A stretch of DNA of 59,628 nt from Stigonema ocellatum SAG 48.90 = DSM 106950 (GCA_016903675.1 JADQBA010000050.1:1-59628); one strand, 5' to 3'. Numbered from the stretch's first letter, positions 25,382 through 33,725 are shown. The notes: generated by a model not told the origin, from the letters alone. Numbers and translations: made by a program.

Positions 25382-25511
25382 CCAAAATAAAGGCGTTGCT
25401 GATTTAAAGTAGGAATTAGCCTCACGCAAAGGCGCAAAGACGCAAAGAATCGTTGTTTCATCATCTAGATAAATGTCAATTCATACTCCGATTCAGCAAC
25501 GCCAAAATAAA
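25382..25511. mobile_element. Miniature inverted-repeat element flanked by 10-bp direct repeats
   Basis: CCAAAATAAA at 25382-25391 and again at 25502-25511 flank a 110-bp element whose ends are inverted (GGCGTTGCTGA at the left, TCAGCAACG at the right), with similarity continuing inside (AGTAGGAATT against AGTATGAATT). No coding capacity. Looks like a MITE with its target duplication. Confidence 0.65.
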
Positions 25512-25645
25512 AGCACAAGCCGAGAGGGCGTATACGCCCTCGATGATTCCCCCGTTTTTTGATGAGCGCCATTGGAAATGTCCTGTGGTGAAATAAGGCG
25601 ATCTCTGACCAACATTTCTTACCAAACCTAGCTTTTGAAACCAAA

Positions 25646-25684
25646 AAAGTGGCGTTGCTGAAAAGCAAAGTGCGAATTCAGCAA
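25646..25684. repeat. Short GGCGTTGCTGAA inverted-repeat element
   Basis: GGCGTTGCTGAA at the left and TTCAGCAATGCC at the right, 39 bp in all. It shares ends with the element at 25392 and with end fragments near 51995 and 57897 (CAACGCCAAAATTTCA). The surrounding 25512-25834 holds no gene. Confidence 0.55.
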
Positions 25685-25834
25685 TGCCCAACGGATCGCA
25701 ATGTCTACACTGGTTGAAAACACATCAGAAGGTAGAGCAGATTTGGGCAGGCTCTATCCTAAGGTTCTACCTAATTCTTGATAAATTCTCTAGCCTAATC
25801 ATATAGTTTACTTAAGCATAGGGAAAATATTTGT

Positions 25835-26374
25835 ATGACAAATAACGTTTCTACTGACATTAATAAAAATGTTAACTGGTCGCTGTTAATGGGGGTTCTC
25901 CTAATTGTTTTGGGGATTGTGGCGATCGCTCTACCTGTTGTCTCGACGATCTTCGCTGAAACTTGGTTTGCTTTGATACTTGCCTCAGCAGGAACTGCCA
26001 AGCTGGTTTATGCCTTTCAAACCCGCAACTCAGGAGGCTTCATCTGGCAGGTTTTGTTGAGTGTCCTCTACATTGCCACAGGTGCGATGCTGTTTTTTTA
26101 CCCCTTAACGGGTATTCTCACGCTGACGCTGTTACTCGGTAGCTTCTTGCTAACTGAAGGCGTCTTCAATGTGATCTTGGCATTCCAGTTGCGTCCGCAA
26201 CAGAACTGGACATGGGTGCTGGGTGACGGTATCATTACTCTGCTGCTGGGCGGAATGATTTGGTTCCAATGGCCTATCGATGCGCCTTGGCTCATCGGAA
26301 CCTTGGTTGGTGCTAGCGTTCTGTTCACCGGCGTTTCCCGCGTGATGCTGTCATTGAATGCACGTTCTATATAA
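25835..26374 (+). CDS. HdeD/DUF308 family membrane protein
   Basis: 179 aa with about six hydrophobic segments arranged as three helical hairpins (NWSLLMGVLLIVLGIVAIAL, WQVLLSVLYIATGAMLFFYP, WTWVLGDGIITLLLGGMIW and others), the pattern of HdeD acid-resistance proteins. In cyanobacteria the role is not established; stress-related membrane function is inferred from the family. ATG 25835. Followed by a hairpin at 26380-26434 that probably ends the transcript. Confidence 0.85.
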   Translation: MTNNVSTDINKNVNWSLLMGVLLIVLGIVAIALPVVSTIFAETWFALILASAGTAKLVYAFQTRNSGGFIWQVLLSVLYIATGAMLFFYPLTGILTLTLLLGSFLLTEGVFNVILAFQLRPQQNWTWVLGDGIITLLLGGMIWFQWPIDAPWLIGTLVGASVLFTGVSRVMLSLNARSI

Positions 26375-26379
26375 GGTTT

Positions 26380-26434
26380 GTAGTTGCGCTTTAGCGCAAA
26401 AAAACCGCGATTTTATGCGCTAAAGCGCAACTAC
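26380..26434. repeat. Dispersed GTAGTTGCGC hairpin
   Basis: GTAGTTGCGCTTTAGCGC (26380-26397) is perfectly inverted at 26417-26434. Relatives with the same outer arms lie at 35090-35147 and 49134-49172. Located 5 bp after the HdeD-like stop and usable as a terminator. Confidence 0.75.
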
Positions 26435-26511
26435 GAACTAAGAAATTACACCTCTTGCCTACTAATCGGTCAAGGCTTGGGAAACACTACGCCGAGGCTG
26501 TGTTATTTTGT

Positions 26512-26823
26512 CTATGTACTTACAGAAATTTCTGCATTCAACCAGTCTAGAAAGCCCTGATTAACTCCTGTAGGGGAGATTTCAGCGATCACATTGGTAT
26601 AGCTAATATACTGACGAATTTCCTTCTCAATATCAGCCCCATACCCAGCAATACTTTTAACAATCAGCACAACTTCTGGCTCTTCCACAATTTCTCCTTG
26701 CCAACGGTAGGCGCAGGTTATGGGAAACCAATTGACGCAGACTGCTAACTTTTTCTCTAGCAGCGCACGCCCAATCTGACGAGCTTCTTCTGAGGAATTG
26801 AGCGTCACGTAGTAGAGTTTCAT
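26512..26823 (-). CDS. cutA: Divalent-cation tolerance protein CutA
   Basis: 103 aa, normal CutA1 length. Small trimeric cytoplasmic protein. Family features: YYVTLNSSEEARQIGRALLEKKLAVCVNWFP at the N-terminus with the conserved Cys-Val-Asn, ITCAYRWQGEIVEEPEVVLIVKS, and the C-terminal GFLDWLNAEI. The family was linked to copper tolerance and may be a signalling protein; its role in this organism is open. Follows the small gene at 26839 with a 15-bp gap, so probably one operon. Confidence 0.92.
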   Translation of the reverse strand: MKLYYVTLNSSEEARQIGRALLEKKLAVCVNWFPITCAYRWQGEIVEEPEVVLIVKSIAGYGADIEKEIRQYISYTNVIAEISPTGVNQGFLDWLNAEISVST

Positions 26824-26838
26824 AAGCGCTTTCGATCT

Positions 26839-27078
26839 TTAATCTTTAGTGGACGGGTTTTGCTGAACAACCTGCTTAGCTGAAAATACCCACTTCCAGA
26901 ATACCCAATTGCGCCAAAATTTCAGATGATTTATCAAAGGTCTGCGGGTAGAAATAGGTTTTTGCGTGTTCTCTATTTCCCAGCAATCTCGTCGATGGTC
27001 ACTCCACTCCATACGGTGAAGTGAGTATGGCGACCAAGGCTCACCGTCTGTCAACTCTCGTTCCATTTGCTCAAACAA
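26839..27078 (-). CDS. Small Trp-rich protein, 79 aa, upstream of cutA
   Basis: The product is unusually rich in Trp (EPWSPYSLHRMEWSDHRRDCW, then LKFWRNWVFWKWVFSAKQ). It has one possible amphipathic segment and no signal peptide. Start ATG 27078, or Met5 at 27066. Being 15 bp ahead of cutA on the same strand suggests co-transcription. No family recognised. Confidence 0.5.
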   Translation of the reverse strand: MFEQMERELTDGEPWSPYSLHRMEWSDHRRDCWEIENTQKPISTRRPLINHLKFWRNWVFWKWVFSAKQVVQQNPSTKD

Positions 27079-27130
27079 TATTCCTGCCTCCCAAAGATTT
27101 TGGTTGACTTAACTACTGATATAGTTTCAA

Positions 27131-27160
27131 ACTACTAAAAATTGGTAGTTTTTTAGTAGT
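27131..27160. terminator. Hairpin ACTACTAAAAA / TTTTTTAGTAGT
   Basis: Inverted repeat of 11 bp with a 7-nt loop. Located between the ssuE end and the small gene upstream of cutA. It could be a terminator for ssuDE read-through or part of the cutA promoter region. The stretch 27161-27399 otherwise contains only GGTGTAGGGG-type low-complexity sequence. Confidence 0.4.
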
Positions 27161-27399
27161 AAACAATTATAGTTTATAACTATATCACTGTGGTTTAAGA
27201 AAAGCAAGGTTCCTTTGGTGAAGTTAGTTCAAGGATAAGAAAAGTAGCAGATGGACAAGGAGCTTAAATAAGTAACTATACATCTGCTACATGTAGGGAG
27301 GAGAACACTATAAGGGTGTAGGGGGTATTTAGGGATGTAAAAATGTAAGGGAAATTATATGTGAAATTATTCCCCTACACCTCTACATCCCTACACCCA

Positions 27400-27966
27400 T
27401 TAGCTGGCGCGAGCCAATTCTTGAGCCACTGGCTGAAAATTCTTCACAGATTGTACAAACTCATGTAGAGCATCTTTCAGTCTTTGATCAATTTCCTCAT
27501 CAATCTGGAGACTACCATCAGGCTGTATTTGCAGCTGCTTATCTACTGCATAAACACCACCCAACAGATGCCGCGCTCTTAATTCAGACAGCACAGGTTT
27601 GAGAGCATACTCAATTGCTAACAGATGAGCAAGGGTTCCACCAGTGGCGATGGGTAGTACGACTTTTCCTGACAAAGCCCTTTGTGGCAGTAAGTCTAAG
27701 AATGCTTTGAGTACTCCTGTGTATGATGCTTTGTAAATTGGGGTGGCAACAATCACACCATCTGCCTTTTGCAGCAGTGCTTTGGACGGCTCTAACGCAG
27801 GGCTATCGTACCTTCCAAATGTCAAATCCTCAGGAGGTAAATCGCGGACGGAGATGATGTCGGTTTGAAAGCCCTCTTGCTGTAAAATTTTGGTGGCGTA
27901 TTCCAGAATCGAGTAGGTTCTGGAGGGATGGGCAGGACTGCCAGCGATCGCTAAGATATAAGCCAT
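27400..27966 (-). CDS. ssuE: NAD(P)H-dependent FMN reductase SsuE
   Basis: 188 aa flavodoxin-fold reductase. The FMN phosphate loop AGSPAHPSRTYSILEY lies at residues 8-23, then IVATPIYKASYTGVLKAFLDLLP (74-96), characteristic of SsuE, and PIATGGTLAHLLAIEYALKPVL. It supplies reduced FMN to the alkanesulfonate monooxygenase encoded just upstream (ssuD, 91-bp gap). AGAGGTT about 7 nt before ATG 27966 is a good ribosome binding site. Confidence 0.92.
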   Translation of the reverse strand: MAYILAIAGSPAHPSRTYSILEYATKILQQEGFQTDIISVRDLPPEDLTFGRYDSPALEPSKALLQKADGVIVATPIYKASYTGVLKAFLDLLPQRALSGKVVLPIATGGTLAHLLAIEYALKPVLSELRARHLLGGVYAVDKQLQIQPDGSLQIDEEIDQRLKDALHEFVQSVKNFQPVAQELARAS

Positions 27967-28057
27967 TTGTTAAAACCTCTTTTTTACTAAGGATGTCAGG
28001 GTGTAAAAACAAGAGTCCTCAAAATCGAAAATTCCCCTACACCCATACACCCAATCT

Positions 28058-29218
28058 TTAATCCACGGTAGCAGCTGGTTTTTGTTTGGGCTGCTTGGGA
28101 AAATCTTGATTGCCAACAATTTCCCCAAAAGGACTCAACACCTGTTGCTGCTCAACTGCTGGCAGATTCTCTAGGGGAAGACGGGGGAAGAGCAGTTCTG
28201 CGACTCGATAAGCCTCCTCTAAGTGGGGATAACCAGAGAGGATGAAGGCATCAATTCCCAAATCTGCATACTCCAGCATCCTGGCTGCAACAGTATCGGG
28301 ATCACCGACTAAGGCAGTTCCGGCACCACCTCGCACCAAACCGATCCCCGCCCACAGATTCGGGCTAATTTCCAAAGCTTCTCGAGTACTGTTATGCAAT
28401 TGGCTCATGCGGCGTTGTCCCTCTGAGTCCATGCGAGCATAAGTTTTTTGTGCGGTAGCGATCGCCTCCTCATCCACATACCGAATCAATTCATTGGCAG
28501 CATCCCAAGCTTCGCTTTCGGTTTCCCGCACAATCACATGCAAGCGAATACCAAACCGCAACTTCCGTCCCTGTGCTTCGGCTAGTTTGCGAACTGAGGC
28601 AATTTTTTCTGCCACCTGATCTGGTGGTTCACCCCAGGTGAGGTATACATCCACGTGCTTGGCAGCAATGTCCTGAGCAATGGCAGAGGAACCGCCAAAC
28701 CACAAGGGTGGATAGGGTTTCTGGATTGGGTGAAATAGCTGCTTCCCACCAAGGATATTGAGGTAGTCGCCTTGGAAATTTACCACTTCTCCTGATGCAA
28801 TTTGCCGCCACACTGTCAAAAACTCATCAGTTAATTTGTAGCGATCGTCATGACTCAGGTGCAAACCATCTCCCGCTAACTCCACCGGATCTCCGCCAGT
28901 GACTACGTTAATCAGCAGACGTCCACATGAGATGCGATCAAACGTTGCTGCCATTCTTGCAGCCACCCCTGGTGACATCAAACCAGGACGTATCGCCACC
29001 AGAAAGCGCATCTTTTGTGTGTGAGTTACCAGGCTTGATGCCATAACCCAAGCATCTTCACAAGAGCGACCTGTAGGTAGCAAAGCGCCCGTGTAGCCTA
29101 AATGATCCACTGCCTGAGCAATTTGCCGTAGGTAAGAAAAGCTGACTGCCCGTCCGCCTGTAGCAGTGCCGAGATAGCGCCCATCACCGTGAGTTGGTAA
29201 AAACCAAAGTAGCTGCAT
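28058..29218 (-). CDS. ssuD: FMNH2-dependent alkanesulfonate monooxygenase SsuD
   Basis: 386 aa, bacterial luciferase-like TIM barrel. Cleaves the C-S bond of alkanesulfonates to give aldehyde and sulfite. Family marks: LWFLPTHGDGRYLGT, ALLPTGRSCEDAWVMAS with the conserved Cys, LINVVTGGDPVE, HPIQKPYPPLWFGGSS and RLHVIVRETESEAW. First gene of the ssuDE pair; its upstream DNA carries the inverted repeat TACGGTA-N12-TACCGTA. Expression is expected under sulfate limitation, from the family. Confidence 0.94.
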   Translation of the reverse strand: MQLLWFLPTHGDGRYLGTATGGRAVSFSYLRQIAQAVDHLGYTGALLPTGRSCEDAWVMASSLVTHTQKMRFLVAIRPGLMSPGVAARMAATFDRISCGRLLINVVTGGDPVELAGDGLHLSHDDRYKLTDEFLTVWRQIASGEVVNFQGDYLNILGGKQLFHPIQKPYPPLWFGGSSAIAQDIAAKHVDVYLTWGEPPDQVAEKIASVRKLAEAQGRKLRFGIRLHVIVRETESEAWDAANELIRYVDEEAIATAQKTYARMDSEGQRRMSQLHNSTREALEISPNLWAGIGLVRGGAGTALVGDPDTVAARMLEYADLGIDAFILSGYPHLEEAYRVAELLFPRLPLENLPAVEQQQVLSPFGEIVGNQDFPKQPKQKPAATVD

Positions 29219-29261
29219 GATGCTTATTTAAAGTAGCTGCACAATGCCTATGCTTTTTATT

Positions 29262-29287
29262 TACGGTAGGTTGATAAATTTACCGTA
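29262..29287. promoter_or_regulatory. Inverted repeat upstream of ssuD
   Basis: TACGGTA (29262-29268) and TACCGTA (29281-29287) are exact inverses with a 12-bp spacer, 44 bp above the ssuD start in AT-rich promoter-like DNA. TTTACCGTATTT also stands 30 bp upstream of the aldolase gene at 49491. Candidate site for a sulfur-responsive regulator. Confidence 0.4.
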
Positions 29288-29454
29288 TTTAATTGCGACA
29301 TTAAAGATTAATTATTTCACAGATATCCACAAAAGGCAAGACTTTTCCGAAAATACACGGCTATCTGATAAACTTACAAAAAAAGCACCCAGAAATGATT
29401 GATGCACCTGATAATTTTTAGTTATACTTTTAACGAGATTGCAAAATTGTCCAC

Positions 29455-30135
29455 TTAAGCAGGAACAGAAATTCCTGAGGGAATGGGCACAAGCTGAGGG
29501 GTTGCCAAGCAGGTTCCCTGTCTGTACCATATGCCCTCAACCTCAAAAGTCTCGAATTGGGTTGTGAGAATTGCCCAAGTTCTCTCGTTCAATCCACCAG
29601 AGTAAGTCCAAGTGAATCGCCTCTCGTTGCTTAGTCGTCGTTCCAGTTCTGCCAAATCTTCAGGTAGCCAAAAGCGGGTCATCACCCGTTGAGTAGCAAT
29701 TTCAGCGGGAGTCTGTAACATATCAGCCATTGGCTGGTTAACAATGATTTGCTTCTTGTTATCTTGTCTAACGATACTAACTGGACGCTCAGCTTCAGCG
29801 GCTGCGACCATTCGACGCAACAACTCTACTGGTAAGTCCAACTGACTGCAAAAGACCGCACCCCCCAGAGGCAACATGCGTTCAGCAGTTTCGGCGGCTG
29901 TAGGCGGGTTCTCAGATGACATCCACCCGTAAAAGTTAATGGGTTGTTTGCAGCCTTTCCACCCTATGCGCACCTTACCCTTGAGTTTTGCTGCGGTTTC
30001 GCTTAGAGCATATGCGTAGCTTTGGGCAAGGTGGGTAGCATCTCGCTTTGTAGGGGCATGGATAGAAACCCCTTCGTAAGAAAGTTTATAGTTCCACCCC
30101 CGTTGGTTCAGAATTTTCACAACACTCACACTCAT
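29455..30135 (-). CDS. Hypothetical protein with PAS-like C-terminal part
   Basis: 226 aa, not recognised by name. The N-terminal 75 residues (ILNQRGWNYKLSYEGVSIHA ... VRIGWKGCKQPINFYGWMSS) resemble a small DNA-associated domain. Residues 105-215 (RPVSIVRQDNKKQIIVNQPM ... FWLPEDLAELERRLSNERRF ... FEVEGIWYRQGTCL) read like a PAS sensor fold; this is inference. Its start lies 50 bp inside the upstream RHH/HTH gene, so the two are translationally coupled and likely partners. Confidence 0.65.
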   Translation of the reverse strand: MSVSVVKILNQRGWNYKLSYEGVSIHAPTKRDATHLAQSYAYALSETAAKLKGKVRIGWKGCKQPINFYGWMSSENPPTAAETAERMLPLGGAVFCSQLDLPVELLRRMVAAAEAERPVSIVRQDNKKQIIVNQPMADMLQTPAEIATQRVMTRFWLPEDLAELERRLSNERRFTWTYSGGLNERTWAILTTQFETFEVEGIWYRQGTCLATPQLVPIPSGISVPA

Positions 30136-30544
30136 GCTCTTTTATACCTCCATAATCTTTATCTAAGGATTGCCTAAAAGTTTGTTGCCAAATCATTTTT
30201 CGTTCCTCCTCAGGCATACCCAAAGTAGATGTGATGATGGCGAAGTCCCCTGGTGTGGGTAGCACTTCCCCTCTTGCAAGTGCTGGCAAGTTTTTTACCC
30301 CATATCGCTTAAGTTTGGTCATGTTAGCTCGAACCAAATCAGCAATTGTTCTTGGGGGAACTTGTTCAGGTTTTGAGGAGTGGGAAGGAGTTCTTTTGGT
30401 TACCCACTCACGGAGTATCTCTTCTAGTGCGTCGCTTTGGGACACCCCAAGGCGTGCGCAAATGCTTTTGAATTCCCGTGCCAACTCTACCGGAACATAG
30501 CCGCTGATTTGCTTGTGATCATCAGAACGTCTTCTGTCGGTCAT
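30086..30544 (-). CDS. DNA-binding regulator with RHH-like N-terminus
   Basis: 152 aa from ATG 30544; an in-frame TTG 30565 is weaker. Residues 10-52 (KQISGYVPVELAREFKSICA..., GVSQSDALEEILREWV) have a ribbon-helix-helix pattern. Residues 75-125 (NMTKLKRYGVKNLPALARGE..., PGDFAIITSTLGMPEEERKM) look like a second helical or HTH segment. The C-terminus HECECCENSE is Cys-rich and could bind metal. Overlaps the next gene by 50 bp. The palindrome and TGACAA repeats just upstream are the likely autoregulatory operator. Confidence 0.7.
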   Translation of the reverse strand: MTDRRRSDDHKQISGYVPVELAREFKSICARLGVSQSDALEEILREWVTKRTPSHSSKPEQVPPRTIADLVRANMTKLKRYGVKNLPALARGEVLPTPGDFAIITSTLGMPEEERKMIWQQTFRQSLDKDYGGIKEHECECCENSEPTGVEL

Positions 30545-30607
30545 TTTTTTGACTTTTGATAGCAAGCTTGCCTTTATTGTCTCTCATGACCCCCAGATCT
30601 GTAAACA

Positions 30608-30676
30608 TTTTTTTTTGTCAAGTTTAAATGACAACTTGACAAAAAAAAATGACAAGCGTTAGTATAGAAATGACAA
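30608..30676. promoter_or_regulatory. Palindrome plus TGACAA repeats (candidate operator)
   Basis: T9-GTCAAGTT (30608-30624) is perfectly inverted as AACTTGAC-A9 (30633-30649), 17 bp per arm. TGACAA occurs directly at 30629, 30637, 30650 and 30671 and inverted at 30615. This iterated arrangement 64 bp above the RHH gene is what an RHH-type repressor would bind. It could also fold as a hairpin in the leader. Confidence 0.6.
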
Positions 30677-30689
30677 TCAATTAGCGGTC

Positions 30690-31100
30690 AACAACCCACC
30701 CCTTCAAGGGGTGGGCTTCAGGACTCCGGTTTTGAAGCCCTATTTGACCAGACTCAGTACCCCGTGTACTACGTTAGGGCGGAGTGTTTAAGTTCTTACC
30801 TTGGGATGCGTGCCAGTCCCAAGCTCTAAAACTAAGTTGTTAAACAGGTTTATGGGTTAAGCCAGTGCAGCTTGGAAAGTACCGCGTTCTAACTTTGTCG
30901 AGGCAAACATTACTTCGAGTAGGAAAGAAAGTGAAACTGGATTAGCACTACTCCTCTGCTTATCCACCCCAATTTTGGGGTATCTTATCATCAAAAATAA
31001 TGGACGGCGGCTAAAGCCCCTATCGGCTTCCTCCCACGCCTAGAAGGACGTATGTGGCTGACTCAGTCAGCCACATACTCGTGGGCTTCCGCCTTCAAAT
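30690..31100. mobile_element. Probable non-autonomous IS200/IS605-derived element
   Basis: No coding capacity. Left part: imperfect hairpin CCCACCCC-TTCAA-GGGGTGGG (about 30696-30716), as found at structured ends of tnpB elements. Right part: a perfect palindrome GTATGTGGCTGACT-C-AGTCAGCCACATAC (about 31050-31078). Hairpins at both ends with no terminal inverted repeat are typical of IS200/IS605 derivatives. Boundaries are approximate. The rest of the gene-free 31101-31399 has only a short palindrome TAACCTCT-AACT-AGAGGTTA near 31181. Confidence 0.45.
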
Positions 31101-31399
31101 ACTGTGATTAAGTAAAGGTAGATGAGCCTGGTTGAGATGTTCCTGGTTAAAAAGTAGATCACCCTGATACCTAACCTCTAACTAGAGGTTAGAAAATCGA
31201 GGGTTAGTTTCGCCCCTCACCTATTCAGTATATATGCTCGGAAGCCATCCATAAAAAACTGATCGCAAAAAGTGGCACATCACTATTGCGAGTTTTCTTC
31301 CCCATCCTCCCCATCTCCCTTATCTTCGTGCCCTGAGGGGATGGGGAAGTGCAAAAAAATCTATCTATATGTGCGCCTTTGTTTCTACACTATACGTTT

Positions 31400-31618
31400 C
31401 TACACTATACGTGAGAGAGCTAACTCACGAATCAGGTTCGTTCTGGACTGAAGATAAGCACTCACAGTGTTGCTTTCTTCACTACTGAGCAGTTTCTTGT
31501 TTTCAAGCTGCTGAGTGATCTGCTGGATTAAATCCGTATCATTAAGACCCAACAGCATAGTGGCTTGGTTTTCCTCGATTACAGCCCAAAGTGAACGCAA
31601 CATAGAAGCATCTATCAT
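31400..31618 (-). CDS. Small helical protein, 72 aa, unknown function
   Basis: MIDASMLRSLWAVIEENQAT is followed by LNDTDLIQQITQQLENKKLL and a short helical tail ending LIRELALSRIV. Composition and regular helical pattern suggest a real gene of the kind found widely in Nostocales. The stop lies against a 16-bp tandem duplication (TTTCTACACTATACG twice, about 31380-31411), which may have altered its end. GAGGTAC precedes ATG 31618. No family name. Confidence 0.6.
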   Translation of the reverse strand: MIDASMLRSLWAVIEENQATMLLGLNDTDLIQQITQQLENKKLLSSEESNTVSAYLQSRTNLIRELALSRIV

Positions 31619-31794
31619 AGTACCTCACGCTATACTCTCTCAGAAGAATTTCAAACTATTTTTATATTCTATGAGGAATGAACATGAAGCGCTTGCGAGA
31701 AACTACTTAGGCTTTTATAACGATGGTCGCTGAGATTACCTCACATTTTTCAAGCTTTCCACACTAGAGCTAAACATATCCACGAAGATCGACA

Positions 31795-31941
31795 TCACGC
31801 TTCTATCCCTAATCTTATACTGATTGCGCGATCGATAATTAGTTCGCGTTGGAACAGTGGTAAAAATTTGTACCCAGCCATTCGATTTAATGCCTCTGTG
31901 GCTGGTATTGTTTGATTGCCAATTTGGAGTACGGAAGCCAT
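31795..31941 (-). pseudogene. N-terminal stump of a PpiC-like peptidylprolyl isomerase
   Basis: 48 residues from ATG 31941: MASVLQIGNQTIPATEALNR, then MAGYKFLPLFQRELIIDRAI. This matches the start of cyanobacterial parvulin-type isomerases (VLQIGDRTI.A.E ... LP.L.RE.IID.AI). It then ends at a stop with all of the catalytic domain absent. A remnant unless the rest lies elsewhere. Confidence 0.6.
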
Positions 31942-32032
31942 AGCTTTTCTTATAGGGTAAAATGTGGGGAAGTTGTTAAAGTTAACTTTCCGCATCATGG
32001 CTGAACTATTGTAAATATGGCAACACTCCCAG

Positions 32033-32698
32033 CTACATTTGTATCCCAATTATCAATAAATTCACCAATTCTTCAGCAAAGACATCATCCAAAGGTGCAT
32101 GTTTTAACAACAACCGATACCAAATTGGACCATAAATTCCATCAATCACCAATTCTAAATTCAGGTCTGGGCGTAGTTCACCTCGGGCCATACCCTGCTC
32201 TAATATTGTACGGGTAGCTTTTCTGCGATTGGCAATAAACTGCTCGCGAAACGCCTCAGCTAGATTGGGATCCATTTGCGCTTCTGCAATCAGTCCGGTG
32301 AAAGCAGCACCCGCTGTCGTCGTTGTCAAGACTGTAAACATTTGTTGCAGAATCTCACACAGGTCTTGTTTAACCGAACCTGTATCGGGTGTAGGAAAAT
32401 TGCGTGCGGCTTGGGCAGAATAAGCTTCCATCATCACCTCCGCCTTAGATGACCACCAACGGTAAATAGTTTGTTTACCCACCCCAGCACGGTTGGCGAT
32501 CGCCTCAATACAGACACCACCATAGCCTTTTTCCTCTAATAACTCAGCAGCAGCATTGAGAATTGCCTGATGAGAACGCTGATTTCGTCTGCGAGTAGCA
32601 GGCGCTTTGAGGGGAAATAGCTTTTGGGAGCCGTTGTTCTCTAATTTTTGTGGTGACATTTGTAGTGACATAAGCACAAACTCCTGTTTAGCTATCAT
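32033..32698 (-). CDS. TetR-family transcriptional regulator
   Basis: 221 aa. The HTH is at residues 41-85 (HQAILNAAAELLEEKGYGGV, then CIEAIANRAGVGKQTIYRWW), followed by the variable all-helical effector domain with a TetR_C-type pattern (AFREQFIANRRKATRTILEQ). The N-terminal 35 residues are an extension; ATG 32698 or Met10 (GGAG 9 nt upstream) are both possible. An ACGAA-N4-TTCGT palindrome 22 bp above the start is its probable operator, and the same site precedes the secreted-protein gene at 44019. The ligand is unknown. Confidence 0.9.
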   Translation of the reverse strand: MIAKQEFVLMSLQMSPQKLENNGSQKLFPLKAPATRRRNQRSHQAILNAAAELLEEKGYGGVCIEAIANRAGVGKQTIYRWWSSKAEVMMEAYSAQAARNFPTPDTGSVKQDLCEILQQMFTVLTTTTAGAAFTGLIAEAQMDPNLAEAFREQFIANRRKATRTILEQGMARGELRPDLNLELVIDGIYGPIWYRLLLKHAPLDDVFAEELVNLLIIGIQM

Positions 32699-32719
32699 GG
32701 GATGTTTTCTAGCTTAGAC

Positions 32720-32740
32720 GATACGAAACGGTTCGTTATC
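32720..32740. promoter_or_regulatory. TetR operator candidate, site 1
   Basis: GATACGAAACGGTTCGTTATC, an imperfect 21-bp palindrome with core ACGAA-ACGG-TTCGT, between the promoter region and ATG of the TetR gene. Repeated at 43944-43957 with core ACGAA-TCGG-TTCGT. Confidence 0.6.
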
Positions 32741-32752
32741 TTCAACTCAAGC

Positions 32753-32874
32753 CTAGTACTCTGTCAAGCTAGTTTTGCTCATTGTAGTAAGGACTTTAGT
32801 ACGAGCGAAAATAAGGACTAAAGTCCTTACTACGAACTTACTTACCCATCAACTAAAACTTGACAGACCACTAG
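32753..32874. mobile_element. MITE with CTAGT...TCTGTCAAG ends, copy 1
   Basis: CTAGTACTCTGTCAAG at the left is inverted as CTTGACAGACCACTAG at the right. The core is a hairpin GTAGTAAGGACTTTAGT / ACTAAAGTCCTTACTAC. Related copies at 44638-44768 and, partly, 35158-35230. 122 bp, non-coding. Confidence 0.7.
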
Positions 32875-32895
32875 CCCTTAATGACCAATGAAAAT

Positions 32896-33693
32896 CTAAG
32901 CCTTTTGATAATTAGGATTCCATTGCAACCAGTAATCTTCCAATGCTCTGGAAATCACATCTGCCAACTTACCAAACAAGGCATACAGCAAGATGCTCAG
33001 CACCACCACATCTGTTTGCATAAATTCTCTAGCATTCATTGCCATATAACCGATTCCAGAGTCGGCGGCGATGGTCTCTGCAACGATGAGCGTCAGCCAC
33101 ATAATTCCCAAGGAATAGCGTACACCAACTAGGATTGAGGCCATCGCCCCAGGAAGAATAATATTCGAGAACAAACCCCAAGTATTTAAGCCATAAACTC
33201 TTCCCATCTCAATCAAGCCTGGATCGACACTGCGAATGCCGTGAAAGGTATTCAAATACATGGGAAACATCACACCAAATGCTACAAGAAATAACCTGGC
33301 TTCGTCTCCAATGCCAAACCACAAAATCACCAGGGGAATCAAAGCCAAATGAGGAATGTTGCGGATCATCTGCAGCGAACTATCCAAAAATTTTTCGGCA
33401 ATGGGAGAAATCCCATTGAGTAAGCCTAAGGCAAACCCAATACCCCCCCCAACCAAGAAACCAGTAATCGCCCGTACAGCACTGATTTGGATATTTCTCC
33501 ATAGTTCTCCAGTTTCCGCTAACCTGATACCCGCACCCAACACACCTAAAGGAGCAGGTAAAACTCTTATGGGAATCAAGCCTATAGAGGCGAACAACTG
33601 CCAAAAGACAATGATCAACACGGGTACGAGCCAAGGAATTAACTTTTGAATCAGGCTGTTTTTGAAATTGAAATTGAATTTGTGTTTTTTCAT
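32896..33693 (-). CDS. ssuC: Sulfonate ABC transporter permease SsuC
   Basis: 265 aa permease from ATG 33693, chosen because GAGGT stands 6 nt upstream; an ATG at 33714 has no such site. Hydrophobic segments include LIPWLVPVLIIVFWQLFASI and ITGFLVGGGIGFALGLLNGI. The EAA motif is EMGRVYGLNTWGLFSNIILPGA. The sequence pattern (RVLPAPLGVLGAGIRLAETG at the N-terminus, ALEDYWLQW at the end) is SsuC/TauC type. Works with SsuB at 38004 and the lipoproteins below. Confidence 0.92.
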   Translation of the reverse strand: MKKHKFNFNFKNSLIQKLIPWLVPVLIIVFWQLFASIGLIPIRVLPAPLGVLGAGIRLAETGELWRNIQISAVRAITGFLVGGGIGFALGLLNGISPIAEKFLDSSLQMIRNIPHLALIPLVILWFGIGDEARLFLVAFGVMFPMYLNTFHGIRSVDPGLIEMGRVYGLNTWGLFSNIILPGAMASILVGVRYSLGIMWLTLIVAETIAADSGIGYMAMNAREFMQTDVVVLSILLYALFGKLADVISRALEDYWLQWNPNYQKA

Positions 33694-33725
33694 AAAATAC
33701 CTCATTGAGAACAAGCTACGTCTGA

